Assembly: GCA_031835245.1 (NCBI GenBank)
Contig: JAVKOQ010000198.1
Coordinates: 1 to 64,000, forward strand
From: Balamuthia mandrillaris
Taxonomy: Eukaryota; Discosea; Longamoebia; Balamuthiidae
Length of the DNA: 64,000 bases
Direction: 5' to 3'
Shown here piece after piece: positions 1 to 11,296 of this stretch; the stretch's first letter is position 1, and each line of letters starts with the position of its first letter. The notes below the pieces were generated by a model that had not been told where the DNA came from, did no database searches, and saw only the letters and a program-made list of their open reading frames with translations. The position numbers and the translations under genes were made by a program.

Positions 1-1495
1 TGCGGCGGTGAAAACATTGGCTTCTCCTTTTGTTGGGCTTGGTAGAAGGGAGAGGCCATGTGCTCTTGTATTGGAATGCGACGAGCGCCTTGGTTTAGGA
101 AACGAAAGTTAGGAGAAGGGGTCATGTAGGAAGGGAGTAGGCCGCAGTTAGCAGGGCTCTCCTTGCGCCAACATGTGGAAGGAACTGGTGTGACTGCTCC
201 TGCCGCAAGGGTCGGTTCATGCCCCTCCTCTGTATTCTGTTTCTCCTCTGTAGGAAGAGGGCCGCAATGAGGAGAATGAAAGATTGGCGAGGCTTGCTGG
301 GCCAATGTAGCAGCTAGTTCGTTCATCTGTGTTTCAAAGGGCTGCAACGATGTTGGCAAGGAGCCTCCTTCTGAGGTATGCCCTGTTGTGTTGGGGCAGC
401 TGGCGATGAAAGGTGAGGAGGTGCAGCTCTCGGCAATGTTGGTAAGAGCATGTTGTTGTGCATCTTGCAAAAATGACGACTCTTTCGGCGAATGTGGTGC
501 TGAGTGGCTATTCTCGTGAGAGTCACCCAGCGAAGATAGGTGGTGCACCGGAGAGGAGGAGGGAGAGGAAGAATTAGATAGAGGACTGTTCGGAGCTCTT
601 GCTCCCATACGGAGCATAAATTGTCCAAGCCCGTTGGCAAGAGCAAAGGCTTCTTCTGGCTGCAGAAACATACATCACATGCAAATCAGCGCCAACCATT
701 TTTAGCAGCACCACTTGTGTTGTATGACATGGGGAACATACCGCTGTGCAATATCGGGCAGCTGTCTCATAGATGTGGACCACTAAGGGGTAGTCTTGTA
801 GCGTTTCTGCTTTGAGCGCTTTAGCCAGCCAGTAGGTGCTCTTTTTCTTGGCGTCTGGTGGCAGTTTGGGTCGCCCCACCCCCGGTTGATGAGACTTCAT
901 GGAAAGAACATGCTTCGCTTTGTCCAGTTGGGGCGTGAAGGTTTTGCGTTGCTGGTTGCTCTGCTCGAAAGCTTCGCATACTACTTCTCTGTAATGAGGA
1001 AGAAGAACACCCAAAACAAGCAAACAATTGTCAAACCCAAAGCTTTAAATACGATAAGAATACGGAAAAAGGAAGAAGGTACGTGGCCAGCCCCACAGCT
1101 GCAGCCTCTTGCTCTGGGAAGGGGGGGTTGGATTGTTTGGCAAAGCCCTCTGACAGCATTTTAGTTGGCTCGTGGCTTCGTCGCGGTAGGTCACGTGAGC
1201 GACGGGACGGCAGAAGGGCGCGTTTCTTCTCCACTGAATGAAGAAGGGCATTGCTGGGTTGAGCTTTTTGCATCGTGTGTGGGGTTATGCCCGCTGCAGG
1301 TTTATGCAGAGAAATGCTGCTAACGTTGGCAGGTAAGGATCTACGAGTGGTGTCATTGCGCGGTGTTTTGCCTTTGAGCTGCCGCCAGAGCTCAAGTTTT
1401 TCTCGTCGAGAGAGGGAGGGGTCCTGCAGCAGGTCTTCCACGTTTTGCTGCTGCTGGTTTTGGGTGTTCTCTTTGTCAACGGCTTGCGTGCTCAT
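1..1495 (-). CDS. CKAP2-like protein, partial (C-terminal part beyond window start)
   Basis: Three exons can be followed on the minus strand: 1495..1083, 988..742 and 659..1. The frame stays open to base 1, so the C-terminus is missing. Joining exons gives an N-terminus with a basic LSRREKLELWRQLKGKTPR segment, then YWLAKALKAETLQDYPLV...IYETAARY, then a Ser/Pro-rich tail. These two pieces resemble the vertebrate CKAP2 C-terminal domain (a WL/KGKT-type segment and KYWICLARIEP...IIAIYEKA). CKAP2 is a spindle microtubule-associated, cell-cycle-regulated protein. The similarity is short and was recognised from memory, so the family call is tentative; the gene model itself is well supported by GT/AG borders with matching phases (2 then 0). 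The promoter is shared with CRNKL1 and carries an E2F-type and a CRE-type site. Confidence 0.5.
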
Positions 1496-1635
1496 TTGCG
1501 GAGGGGGGGCGGGTGTTCCTCTCAGCAGAAAACGGCGAGAAAATAAATAACTTCAACCACTACAACGAACGCTGGCTAGCTATCAACTGCAAGTATCTCT
1601 AACGTATCTGCGGCGGCGATTTGGAAGTTTTTTGA

Positions 1636-1648
1636 TTTTGGCGGGAAA
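1636..1648 (+). promoter_or_regulatory. E2F-type site TTTTGGCGGGAAA
   Basis: Exact match to the classic E2F/DP consensus. It lies between the divergent start codons of the CKAP2-like gene (1495) and CRNKL1 (1858). The same 13-mer recurs at 58844. Binding is inferred from sequence only. Confidence 0.55.
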
Positions 1649-1669
1649 TAATGATCTAGATCAAACAAC

Positions 1670-1677
1670 TGACGTCA
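1670..1677. promoter_or_regulatory. CRE-type palindrome TGACGTCA
   Basis: Perfect bZIP (CREB/ATF-type) palindrome 22 bp from the E2F-type site in the same divergent promoter. The same combination is seen near 58789-58856. Confidence 0.45.
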
Positions 1678-1857
1678 GCGGCACATTCCACGACTTTTCT
1701 TCCACCCCTCAGGCTGCTCCCCAACCAAAAAAAAAAAGGAAAACAGCAAGGAGGATCGGCAGCAACACACGACAATACCTCTCTTCTTGGGGCCGTGAGC
1801 AAGAAAAACAACCGTGATACAAGGACAAACGAGCGTCTCCCCTCCACACTGAACAAA

Positions 1858-3503
1858 ATGGCGGACCGCAGAGGTCAAAGAGTGTCACAGGTGAAGAACA
1901 AGACACCGGCCCCGGTGCAAATCACTGCAGAGCAAATCATCAGGGAGGCGATGGAAAAGCAAGAGACCCCTCCAAAGCCACCCAAACAAAAAATCACCGA
2001 TCTCGAGGAGTTGGCCGAGTACAGGCTGCGGAAGAGAAAAGAATATGAAGACCAACTTCGACGCCAGCGTCAAAAAATGATCACTTGGATCAAGTACGCT
2101 CAATGGGAGGAGAGCCAGAAAGAATTTGAGCGGTATGTACATCTAACTCCTTAAAACTTGCTTCCTTTTGTACTGCTGCTAACCATGCTACGCTACTCTT
2201 TCTCTGTGGCCACCTAATAGTGCGCGCAACATCTATGAAAGGGCCTTGGATATTGACTTTAGGAACATCTCCGTGTGGCTGAAGTACGCCGAAATGGAAA
2301 TGAAGCACAAAAACATCAACCATGCACGTAACGTTTGGGACCGAGCCATCACCTTGTTGCCCCGCGTCAGCCAGTTTTGGTACAAATACATCTACATGGA
2401 AGACGTGTTGGGTAACTATGCAGGAGCACGCCAGCTCTTTGAGCGCTGGATGGAATGGGAACCTGATGAGCAAGCTTGGAACAGCTACATCAAGTTCGAG
2501 CTAAGGAATGGAGAGGTGGAACGAGCACGACAGATCTATCAACGCTTTGTGGAGAGCCATCCGAATGTGCGCACGTGGATACGTTACGCAAAGTTTGAGG
2601 AGAGGCAAGGCGAATTGCAACAAGCGCGACAGGTTTTCGAGAAGGCTGTAGAGTACTTGGGCGAGCTGGCGAATGATGAGGAGCTGTTTATAGCCTTTGC
2701 TCAGTTCGAGGAGCGTACCAAAGAGTATGAGAGAGCCCGGGCCATCTACAAATATGCTTTGGACCACATTCCCAAAACCAAAGCCCAACAGCTTTACAAA
2801 ATGTTTATCAGCTTCGAGAAGCAGTACGGAGAAAAAGAAAATATAGAGGAGGTTATTATCAGCCGCAGACGGTTTCAATATGAAGAGGTATGTTTGTGCA
2901 TTCTCTATTTGGCTTTTCCATTTCTCTCTGGCTCGCTCACCCAAGCCTTCTCGTTTTGACCGTTTGAATCATCAGGAACTGAAACACAACAGTAAGAATT
3001 ATGATGTCTGGTTTGATTACATACGCCTTGAAGAAGCTGCAGAGAACCCAGCACGTATACGAGAAGTTTTTGAAAGAGCAATCGCAAACTTGCCGCCCAC
3101 CACAGAAAAACGCTTTTGGCGGAGGTACATTTATCTTTGGATCAATTATGCTCTCTACGAGGAACTGGAAGCTAACGTATGTTGCTTTCTTCCGCTAGTG
3201 TTCCACTTGTTTCTTATCTAATCACTTACCTTTCTTGTTATATACGACTAGGATCTAGAGCGAGCACGAGCAGTCTATAAGGAATGCCTACGCATAGTTC
3301 CACACAGTGTATTCTCCTTTTCAAAATTATGGATTTACTACGCCAAGTTCGAGCTGCGACAGAAGCAGCTCGCAGAGGCTCGCTCCATATTAGGACACGC
3401 TATTGGCATCCATCCGAAAGAAAAAGTGTTTGAATACTACATTGATCTGGAAATGAATGTACGTACCATATTTTAGCTCGTGATGTGGCCATTGTAATGA
3501 GAG

Positions 3504-3548
<45 letters not shown>

Positions 3549-4313
3549 AAGCAAGCAAGAAAGAAAGAAAGAAGAGGAGATGGAAAGAGGAAAGAAACCT
3601 TAGATAACTTACTGTCTTGTATTCATATATAGCTAGCCAATATTGATCGCTGCAGGACACTCTACCAGAAATATTTGGAAACTTTTCCCAATAGCTGCAG
3701 AGCTTGGCTGAGATTTGCCAGCTTCGAGAGGGACCTGGGAGAAAATAAGAGAGCCCGCGCGATCTTCGAGCTGGCTATCGACCAACCTCTCTTGGACATG
3801 CCCGAGAACGTCTGGAAAGCATACATCGACTTTGAGATCGCTAATGAGAAGCACGATAGAGTACGACAGTTATATGAACGCCTCCTACAACGAACGAAGC
3901 ACGTCAAGGTCTGGATCAGTTATGCTCAATTCGAGCATTCTACCGACAATATCGATAGAGCCCGTGCCATATTCAAGCAAGCCAATGACTACCTCAAATC
4001 TACAGCAAGCGGCGTTGAGGGGGATGCTCTGCTGAACCTGAAAGAAGAGCGGCTGCTGTTGGTGCAGACCTGGAAGGAGTGGGAAGAAAAGGTGGGAGAG
4101 AAGGCCGCCTTGGCCCACGTCCAGAAACTTGTCCCCAAGCGCATCAAAAAGCGGCGCCCCATCCAAACGGAACAGGGCACCAACGCCGGGTGGGAGGAGT
4201 ATTGGGATTACATTTTCCCAGACGAACAAGCGGCCCTCCCCAACCTCAAGATCCTGGAGCGAGCCCACCGTTGGAAGTCCAAGCTTCAACAGCAAGAACC
4301 CTCCTCTTCTTGA
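1858..4313 (+). CDS. CRNKL1: Crooked-neck-like pre-mRNA splicing factor (CRNKL1/Clf1/Syf3)
   Basis: Scaffold of the Prp19/NineTeen-associated spliceosome, nuclear. Five exons (1858..2132, 2221..2887, 2976..3176, 3252..3458, 3633..4313) sum to 677 codons, giving 676 aa, close to the animal protein. The N-terminus reads [12 protein letters not shown], followed by a run of HAT repeats with the typical W..Y..FE pattern ([40 protein letters not shown]). It ends with [16 protein letters not shown] and a short basic tail. The start MADRRG is chosen over an upstream in-frame ATG at 1795 because conserved sequence begins there. Intron 4 holds a GA microsatellite. Orthology is clear. Confidence 0.95.
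3508..3544 (+). repeat. GA microsatellite in CRNKL1 intron 4
   Basis: About 18 GA units followed by imperfect GCAA/GAAA runs. It is one of the few introns here where the coding strand carries GA rather than CT. Confidence 0.9.
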
Positions 4314-4613
4314 ATCTCCTATATGTTGCACGATGGAGAGGGAGAAGGAAGCGGGGAGCGGAGATAAAGATTCTCCAATTTCTTTGTTTTGTTTGTCAAA
4401 AAATGGTGGTGGTCTTGTTTGCTCTCTCTCACTCGTGGTTTTTCTTTAGCCTTTTCTTTTGTCGACCAAAAATACCGCCGAAAGCAAAAAGGAAACCTTT
4501 TTGAGACTTGGCAAGAACTTACAATAAATAAATAAAAAAAGCCAAAAGGAAAAAGAAAAAGGCAGAGAAATAGAAGGAGCTCTACCCTTGCCACCCACCG
4601 CACAGCACGCAAC

Positions 4614-5508
4614 ATGCAAGAAGAAGCGCCTCTCTTTGGTGAAGAAAAGCCTGGCGTATGTTTTCACCCCTACTATGTTGTTGTTTTGACTTTGGCTCAT
4701 GTTGTTGCTCTGGCGTTACGTCTCCTCATCGGGTGTCTCCTTCCCTCCTTTAGGTCAAATGGGTGGTGTGGATTGTCGGCATCTTGACCACAATTTTTGT
4801 GGTGGTAATATACTGCTCTCCTGTCGTGCCTGTTCGCTCCCCTTTTATGCTCACCTTAGCGGCTTTCCGTTCCTGTTTCCTTTTTTTCAAAGTTTTGTAC
4901 CATCAGCGGAATCGTATTTGGAGTGAAGAGGAATACGCCGCAGCACTTCCTCCTCGTAGCGGTCCTTTTATGCATCTGCGTGATACTGATCATATTGGTG
5001 AGTATTAGATAAGTGCTGCGAAGATGCTGTTTGTTGTATTTCCAGGTCATTCATGTTGGTTCCCGTGGGACTAACTGCTTCCCAAACACACACTCTCTCT
5101 CTAGTTTCGGTGGTACAAACAAGGCGATCTGGACCCAAAGTTCCGTTTCTTAATCTTTTCCATTGTGGTACTTGTTTTCCTAACTGGTGCTGTGCTGTTG
5201 GCTTACGTTTGGCCGGAACCTGAACAAATGCCCTCTTGGTAAAAACCTTGCCCTCTTATACTTACCGCTTTCACTAACAATTGATGTTCTCACGGGAATT
5301 GCCTGCGCTTGTGTACAGCCCCAAGGATGTTTATGACACAAAGTATGACAAATGCACCCTTCGTGGCATTTGGGACTGCGACGCTTCTCAAGGTTACTGC
5401 GCAAAGATACATGCTCGCGACGTTGGCAGTATAGAGTGCATCCAATGCCCTAATGCGACCTTGGCCTCCATGCCGGCTATGAAATTCAAACAACCCCATC
5501 CGTGGTGA
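4614..5508 (+). CDS. Small two-TM membrane protein with Cys-rich C-terminal domain
   Basis: Exons: 4614..4655 (MQEEAPLFGEEKPG), 4754..4997, 5105..5238 and 5319..5508. The N-terminus is acidic with an APLF motif. It is followed by a hydrophobic helix (WVVWIVGILTTIFVVVIYC), a hydrophilic stretch ending RDTDHI, then FRWYKQGDLDPKFRF and a second helix (FLIFSIVVLVFLTGAVLLAY). The tail of about 65 residues has seven Cys (DKCTLRGIWDCD, GYCAK, IECIQCPN) and probably lies in the lumen or outside. The exon 2 donor (GTGAGT at 4998) leaves phase 1 whereas exon 3 is clearly read from phase 0, so a small exon or an unusual border is missing from my model. I do not recognise the family. Confidence 0.7.
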
Positions 5509-5945
5509 AACTCTTTCTCCCTTACTAGGCGTGCTCTCCAACAAAATGAAACACATTGTCTTTGCATGATGAGCTCATGGTTCACTCCCTTATGTATCTT
5601 ACTGTGATGTGACGGGCGTGAACTCTCTCGGGCACAGGTTTTTACGCAAGGTTTGCCAAGAAACGCCCTCATAAAGATAAGCTGGTTGTTGATTCGTTTG
5701 CGGAAGGTTAGGGTTAGTGGCAGGATTAGAGCAAGAGGATTACCGATTGGTAACTCCGTAGAAGAACTCCTGTCCAATCGGAAAATACATGATATTGCAG
5801 CAATTTTGGGGGGTCATCCATACCATCATTATTGTTTTTCTCTCGGGCGTTTTTTTTGTAGCCCTTCCTTAAGCCAAACAACTCTTTTGTGTAGTGTAGT
5901 GTAGTGTAGCGAGTGAGTGTGACCACAGCAACAACAGTGCAATCA
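5509..5945. other. Intergenic region upstream of fimbrin
   Basis: No convincing gene. It holds a short GTGTA/GTAGT tandem stretch at about 5890-5910 close to the fimbrin start, and otherwise presumed 3' end and promoter sequence. Confidence 0.6.
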
Positions 5946-7684
5946 ATGGCCAAGAGGGTACAGCTGGAGACTGAAACGGGCGCCACCCACTCCTTTGCGG
6001 AGGAGGAAAAGGCGTCCTTTGTGGAGCACATCAACAATTCTTTGGGAAAGGACCCCCACCTCCAAGGACACTTGCCTATCGATCCTGACAGCATGGAACT
6101 GTTCACCAAGTGCCAAGATGGTCTGATTCTTTGGTGAGTCTCTGTCGCTCTCTGCTGCTACCTTAGTATCACAATGTTTATTTGTGAACTAACTGCTGCT
6201 GCTTCTTTCTAGCAAGCTTATCAACGACTCAGTGCCGGAGACCATTGACGAGCGTGTGCTCAACCTGAAGTGCAAGAACAACTTCGAAATGGTGGAGAAC
6301 AACAATCTTTGCGTAAACTCTGCCAAGGCCATTGGTTGCAGCGTTGTGAACATTGGCAGCCAGGATATTATTGAAGGCAGACCTCACCTTCTTCTTGGCC
6401 TCATCTGGCAAATCGTGAGGGTAAGTTGATGTTGATGCGTCTTTTTGATCTCACTTTCTCTCTCTTGCGTTTTCCACGTCATACACAATCATACTAACGT
6501 GGCCTGAACACTGTTAGATTGGATTGCTCTCCAAGATCACACTGACTAACCACCCTGAGCTCTACCGGCTTTTGGAGCCTGGAGAAGATATTGGTGACCT
6601 TCTGAAGTTGTCCCCCGAGCAAATTCTTCTCAGATGGTTCAACTACCACTTGAAGAACGCTGGTGCCACAAGGAGGGTAAACAACTTCTCTGGAGACATC
6701 AAGGACTCTGAGTGCTACACCATCTTGCTGAACCAGCTCGCCCCCGACACTTGCGACAAGGCCGCCCTTGGCCAATCCGACCTCACCAAGCGTGCTGAGT
6801 TGGTGTTGGAGAACGCTGGCAAGATTGACTGCCGCAAGTTCGTGACTGCTCGTGACATCGTTCGCGGCAACCCCAAGCTGAACCTTGCCTTCGTTGCCAA
6901 TATCTTCAACACTCACCCTGGCCTGGAACCACTGAGCGCGGAGGATTTGGCTGCCCTAGAGGAATGGCTGTTCGCGTCTGAGGGAACAAGGGAGGCTAGG
7001 GCCTTCTGCTTGTGGATGAACAGCTTGGGCATCGAGCCCTTCGTCAATAACTTGTTCACCGACCTCAGAGACGGACTTGTGTTGTTGCGTGTGATGGATA
7101 AGGTCAGCCCTGGTATTGTGGATTGGTCCAAGGTCAACCAGCAGGTTCCCATGAACAAGTTCAAGATGGTGGAGAACTGCAACTACGCTGTGGTTCTTGG
7201 CAAGCAGCTCAAGTTCTCCTTGGTCGGCATTGGTGGCACCGACATTGTGGACGGCAACAAGACCCTCACCCTTGCCCTCGTATGGCAGCTCATGCGCTTC
7301 CACGTGGTCTCCATCCTTAAATCCCTTTCCTCTGGTGGCCGCGACATCACGGACCAGGACATGGTTAACTGGGCCAACCAGGCCGTTGCCTCCTCTGGCA
7401 AGTCCTCCCACATGGGCAGCTTTAAGGATCCCTCTCTGCGCGACAGCAGGTTCTTCTTTGACCTCCTCTCCGCCGTCAAGCCCCGCACCGTCAACTTTGA
7501 TCTCGTCACCGACGGCGTCAGCGATGAGGACGCCATCCAGAACGCCAAGTACGCCATCAGCGTTGCCCGTAAGATTGGCTGCACCATCTTCCTTCTTCCC
7601 GAAGACATTGTTGAGGTGAAGCCCAAGATGATCCTCACCTTTGTTGGTACCATCATGGCCGTCGCCAAGGGTCTCAACCAGTAA
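5946..7684 (+). CDS. Fimbrin/plastin with four CH domains and no EF-hands
   Basis: Actin-bundling protein. Three exons (5946..6133, 6213..6420, 6518..7684) give 520 aa. The four calponin-homology domains in tandem can be followed: CH1 around [17 protein letters not shown] and [11 protein letters not shown]2 around [23 protein letters not shown]3 around [15 protein letters not shown] and [12 protein letters not shown]4 around [13 protein letters not shown] and DLLSAVKP. Usual fimbrins are about 600-650 aa with two N-terminal EF-hands. Here only about 27 residues precede the first CH region, and no Ca-binding loop is visible. The ATG at 5946 follows a leader with no upstream open frame, so the lack of EF-hands looks real. 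A polyA signal (AATAAA) lies at 7741. Confidence 0.93.
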
Positions 7685-7987
7685 AAGCCTTTGCTCTCAG
7701 GTCTACTTTGGTGGTTTGTGCCACCATCCACCCATGTCCAAATAAACTTGTGTCTGTAATCCCTCAACGTGTGTTCCCCCTTCTTTTCTCGCAGTAGGGA
7801 CGGAGCAAAAGAGGAGCTGAGACCTTTTTGGTGCACCAAAAAAAAAGACAGGAAAACTCAAAGCTCCTTTCCCCAACCCAACCCAAACCCAAACCCAAAC
7901 AACAGACACAATAGTTGACCAGCACAATAGGTTGGCACAACACCACCTGCCATTACCGTGCGAGTGGGTGGGTTCGCTAGCGTAGCC
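7685..7987. other. Fimbrin 3' region and CLN3 promoter
   Basis: It contains the AATAAA of fimbrin at 7741 and a short CCCAAA-type tandem run at about 7874-7900. No gene is seen. Confidence 0.6.
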
Positions 7988-10207
7988 ATGGCCAGCAAGA
8001 AAGAGGATACCCAGGGAAGCCCTCCTACAGCTGCTCCCTACCATCGGCAGTCAGGAGGAAAGGAAGGAGAGCTACAGCCGCTAGCCCACCAAACCCTGGA
8101 AGAAACAGGGATTGACAGTACTGTTAGTTGGGACGCTCCTCGGAAACAGAGGGAGGGCAAAGAGAGCGTGGCGAATTTGTTGGGGTTCTTTCTTTGTGGC
8201 CTCATCAATAACCTGGGCTATGTGTGCATGCTCAGCGCAGGTACCTTTTTTCTTCTTCTTTGATGCTTGTTGGTGTGTTCATGCGAAGTAGCTCACCTAT
8301 TTGTCGCTGTGCCATGGGGAAGCCGTGGACATTCTGGAGGACGAGAAACAAGCCGTGGGCGCTGTATTGCTGGGTATGAACTTGGTGTCGTTCACCGTCA
8401 CAGTCTACCTAATATCTTTTTGCTTTTGCACACCAACCATAGCTGACATACTGCCAACACTGCTGCTGAAGCTGACCGCACCTTGGTACATGCACCGTTT
8501 GTCTTATCGGTATGTATTGAACAACGCTACATCCCTGGGCCTTGCTGTCGGCGGTTTCCCGTGCACTGATGGTAATCATATCTGTCTTCAGCCTGCGCGT
8601 AACAGCAGTTGTTATCAGCAGTATAGCCTCTTTCCACATAGTGGCGTGGGGTTCTTCTCTTTCGGTACTTTTTTTGTGAGAACTGCCATGTGTTCATGTC
8701 GCTCAACTTAACTTGCTGCAAATAGATACGATTGCTGGGAGTGGTGCTGGCCAGTCTTTCTTCAGGCGGTGGAGAAGTAACGTTCCTGGCACTCACTTCT
8801 CACTTTCACACGTAAGCATTACTTCTCTATCCCGGTACATATCACCTTGTCTCACCCTGCTATCATGCTGCGACTTTGGTGGTGACATTCCTATGGTGGT
8901 TATTCAGCAACACCGTATCCACTTGGTCCAGCGGCACAGGAGGGTACGTCAATCCATACCACCCAGCCACTAGTTCGTCACTTTGCCAAAGGCAATGAAG
9001 GCATGAGCAGTTACCTACATTCACTAATCTCCTCAATCCCTCGCAGGGCAGGCATTCTTGGAGCACTATCATATCTAATGCTTACAGTATGGATTGGGCT
9101 GAGTAGTAGAGCTGCACTGTCCATAACCTCTATTTTGCCACTTATAATGGCTGCAAGGTTTCCAATCCTCTTTGTACTGGCGGATTAGACTCTAATGTTT
9201 AACAGCATCACCACTACAGCTATGCATTTCTCTTAAAGCCATCCTCACATTCCCCTGTCACGATTCAAGGGGCGTATGAAATGCAGGAATTGGGGATATC
9301 TGTTACACTTGGTATGTATCTTTAAATCGTACCAAAAACAAGCTAAGCTGATGGACATATTTCAGATTCAGAGGACGTGGCAGAAGCCCCAAAAACTGAA
9401 GATACAACATTCTGGCAAAGAATGGCCCATGTTAAGGTTCGTTGTTGTTTCCTGCTTCTAAACGTGCGGATCAGTCCCCATATTGATTGGGACCCCTAGG
9501 TCTTATTTCCAACAATGCTCTATTTGCTGGTGGTATACTACTCGGAGTACCTAATCAACCAAGGGGTTGCACCTGCCATTTCTTTTGAAAACAGTCCCTT
9601 CAGCGAAAGGGCGCACTATGTCTATTACCAAGTGAGTAAGTTGCCATGCCATGTTGCACCATTTCCCCACGTTGATAAACACTCTCCACTCCAAAGGCGC
9701 TCTATCAGATTGGAGTATTCGTCAGCAGATCTTCAGTTAATGTAATTCGGTTCAAACATAACCTTTGGCTGCTGCCTGCACTACAAATGGGAAACTTGGT
9801 GTTATTACTCGCTCATGCTTGGTACTATTTCTTACCGAATGTTTGGGTTGTATTTGTGGTCATCTTCTTCGAGGGCCTTCTTGGAGGTTTGACCTTTCAT
9901 TCGTTCTCATGTCTCTGAATGGCAAGACGGAGATACTTGGCTAACGTGAGGTTTCTCTACGAAGGAGCGACCTATGTGAATGCCTTTACGAACATCAGGA
10001 CAGGCACTGATCCTTACTTCAGAGAATTCTCATTAGGTGTGGCAAGCGTGGCAGATACGGTTTGGGCTTTTACTGTTCTTTCTCTTCTTGTCTTGCACTA
10101 GGCATGTTTACACTGACGGGGTTGTTCCCAATTAGGCCGGCATAAGCTTGGCAGGATTGACATCATTGTTTCTAGAGCCGATATTACAAGCGCACCACAG
10201 CTCCTAG
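7988..10207 (+). CDS. CLN3: Battenin (CLN3) endolysosomal membrane protein
   Basis: Polytopic lysosomal membrane protein. Thirteen exons with matching phases give 442 aa (human has 438): 7988..8240, 8323..8373, 8443..8509, 8592..8664, 8726..8811, 8908..8943, 9047..9157, 9220..9311, 9366..9436, 9500..9631, 9697..9886, 9965..10059, 10136..10207. Diagnostic segments include [82 protein letters not shown] and [15 protein letters not shown]. They align in order with human CLN3. The N-terminal about 65 residues are hydrophilic. A potential AATAAA lies near 10406. This is the most finely split gene in the window. Confidence 0.95.
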
Positions 10208-10468
10208 TGATTGCTTCCATCTCTCACAACAGTAAAGTTACAGGCTGTCAGCAACGGGCCGTCTCTCCGCCGACGTAGCATCGAATGACCAACATGTAAT
10301 GCATGACCAGGCTCGCATAGACCATTGCTGACTTGGAAGTAGCAGTTCGTCACCTGCCCAGTCTACTGAAGCAGCCTTCAACAGTTTGCCACAAACACAA
10401 ACGCGAATAAAAGAGTTCACAAGGACACCTTTTTTTTTTGTACAGATTACTATTTTATATACAAGGAG
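10208..10468. other. Convergent 3' region between CLN3 and JTB
   Basis: Tail-to-tail spacer with an AATAAA near 10406 and a T-run at 10430-10439. No coding signal. Confidence 0.6.
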
Positions 10469-11054
10469 CTACCGGCCATGAGAAGGATGGGTGAGCACCC
10501 AACGATGTCTCTCAAATAACTGTTGCTTTCTCTTACTAGCAAAATAGAGGGCTAGTGCTGCCAACAGTGTCATTCCTGCCTGTAATGGGCAGTGGAGGGG
10601 ATAAGGTGGATGAATCAGCATGGAGACAAAAAGAAGATAATGTGAACACAACTAACCTCAAAAACGAACAAGTTGAACTTTTGTTGTGGAAGAGGAGTGC
10701 CGCAGCTGCGATAGCTCTGAACGGATTCAGCCTCAACTTCCTGGATGGAGTTCTCCTCCTTGGGCGCCACACACTCTACCTTTTCCTTTTTTCCAGTCAA
10801 CTGACAATACTCTTCTGCCTACAGCGAGCGAGATCAAAAGATAAGCATGAAGGCAAAAAGGCCCTACCCTTTGCAAGAAAGATGGTCTTCCATACCGTTT
10901 CTCCACCAGCACAAAAGCTGCAGGGTCCCACAGGTCTGCATGACAAGGCCTCCGCCCCTTCTTGCGATCCCTGTACCGTGCTACCCACTTGCCACACCAA
11001 CAACAACACCAGGCACAGCCATGGCGCTCTCTGCCAACCTCCTCCTCCTCCCAT
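10469..11054 (-). CDS. JTB (jumping translocation breakpoint) family membrane protein
   Basis: Three exons (11054..10868, 10814..10657, 10579..10469) with phases 1 and 0 give 151 aa (human JTB has 146). The order is: a signal peptide (MGGGGGWQRAPWLCLVLLLV), a luminal Cys-rich domain, one TM helix (AGMTLLAALALYFA), and a short basic tail SKRKQQLFERHR. The domain has the family spacing CRPVGPCSFCAGGE, YCQLTGKKEKVEC and SYRSCGTPLPQQKFNLFVFE, which matches human CSPC, CGPTGYVEKITC, FKSCRSALMEQRLFWKFE. JTB is a single-pass protein linked to mitochondria, cytokinesis and growth. The two conserved Cys pairs and the aromatic-FE before the TM make the call fairly firm. The gene is head-to-head with the histidine kinase, 242 bp between start codons. 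Confidence 0.8.
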
Positions 11055-11296
11055 CGCAAGCTTTGTGCGCCTTTTGCTTGGGATGTCGCGACGACGTGTC
11101 AGGTATTTTTCTATTTTCGGAACCGGAAATTTAAAAAGCAGAAAGGAAAAAAAAAGGGGTAGCGGCAGCAAAGAAGCCGCCCATCACCCACCTACCCAGC
11201 AGTACGGCTGCTACTTCTTTCACAACAAGCTAGACAGGAGAGACTCACGGGGGGTAGTGATTTCTTTAACACCCTCCTCCCCCCTCCTCCCAGATA

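Noticed and set aside
5653-5904. Short plus-strand frame upstream of fimbrin
   Set aside because: No similarity, no splice partner, ends in the GTGTA repeat; likely chance.
7874-7900. Telomere-like CCCAAA repeats
   Set aside because: Only a few imperfect units inside a 3' region between two genes; no telomeric context.
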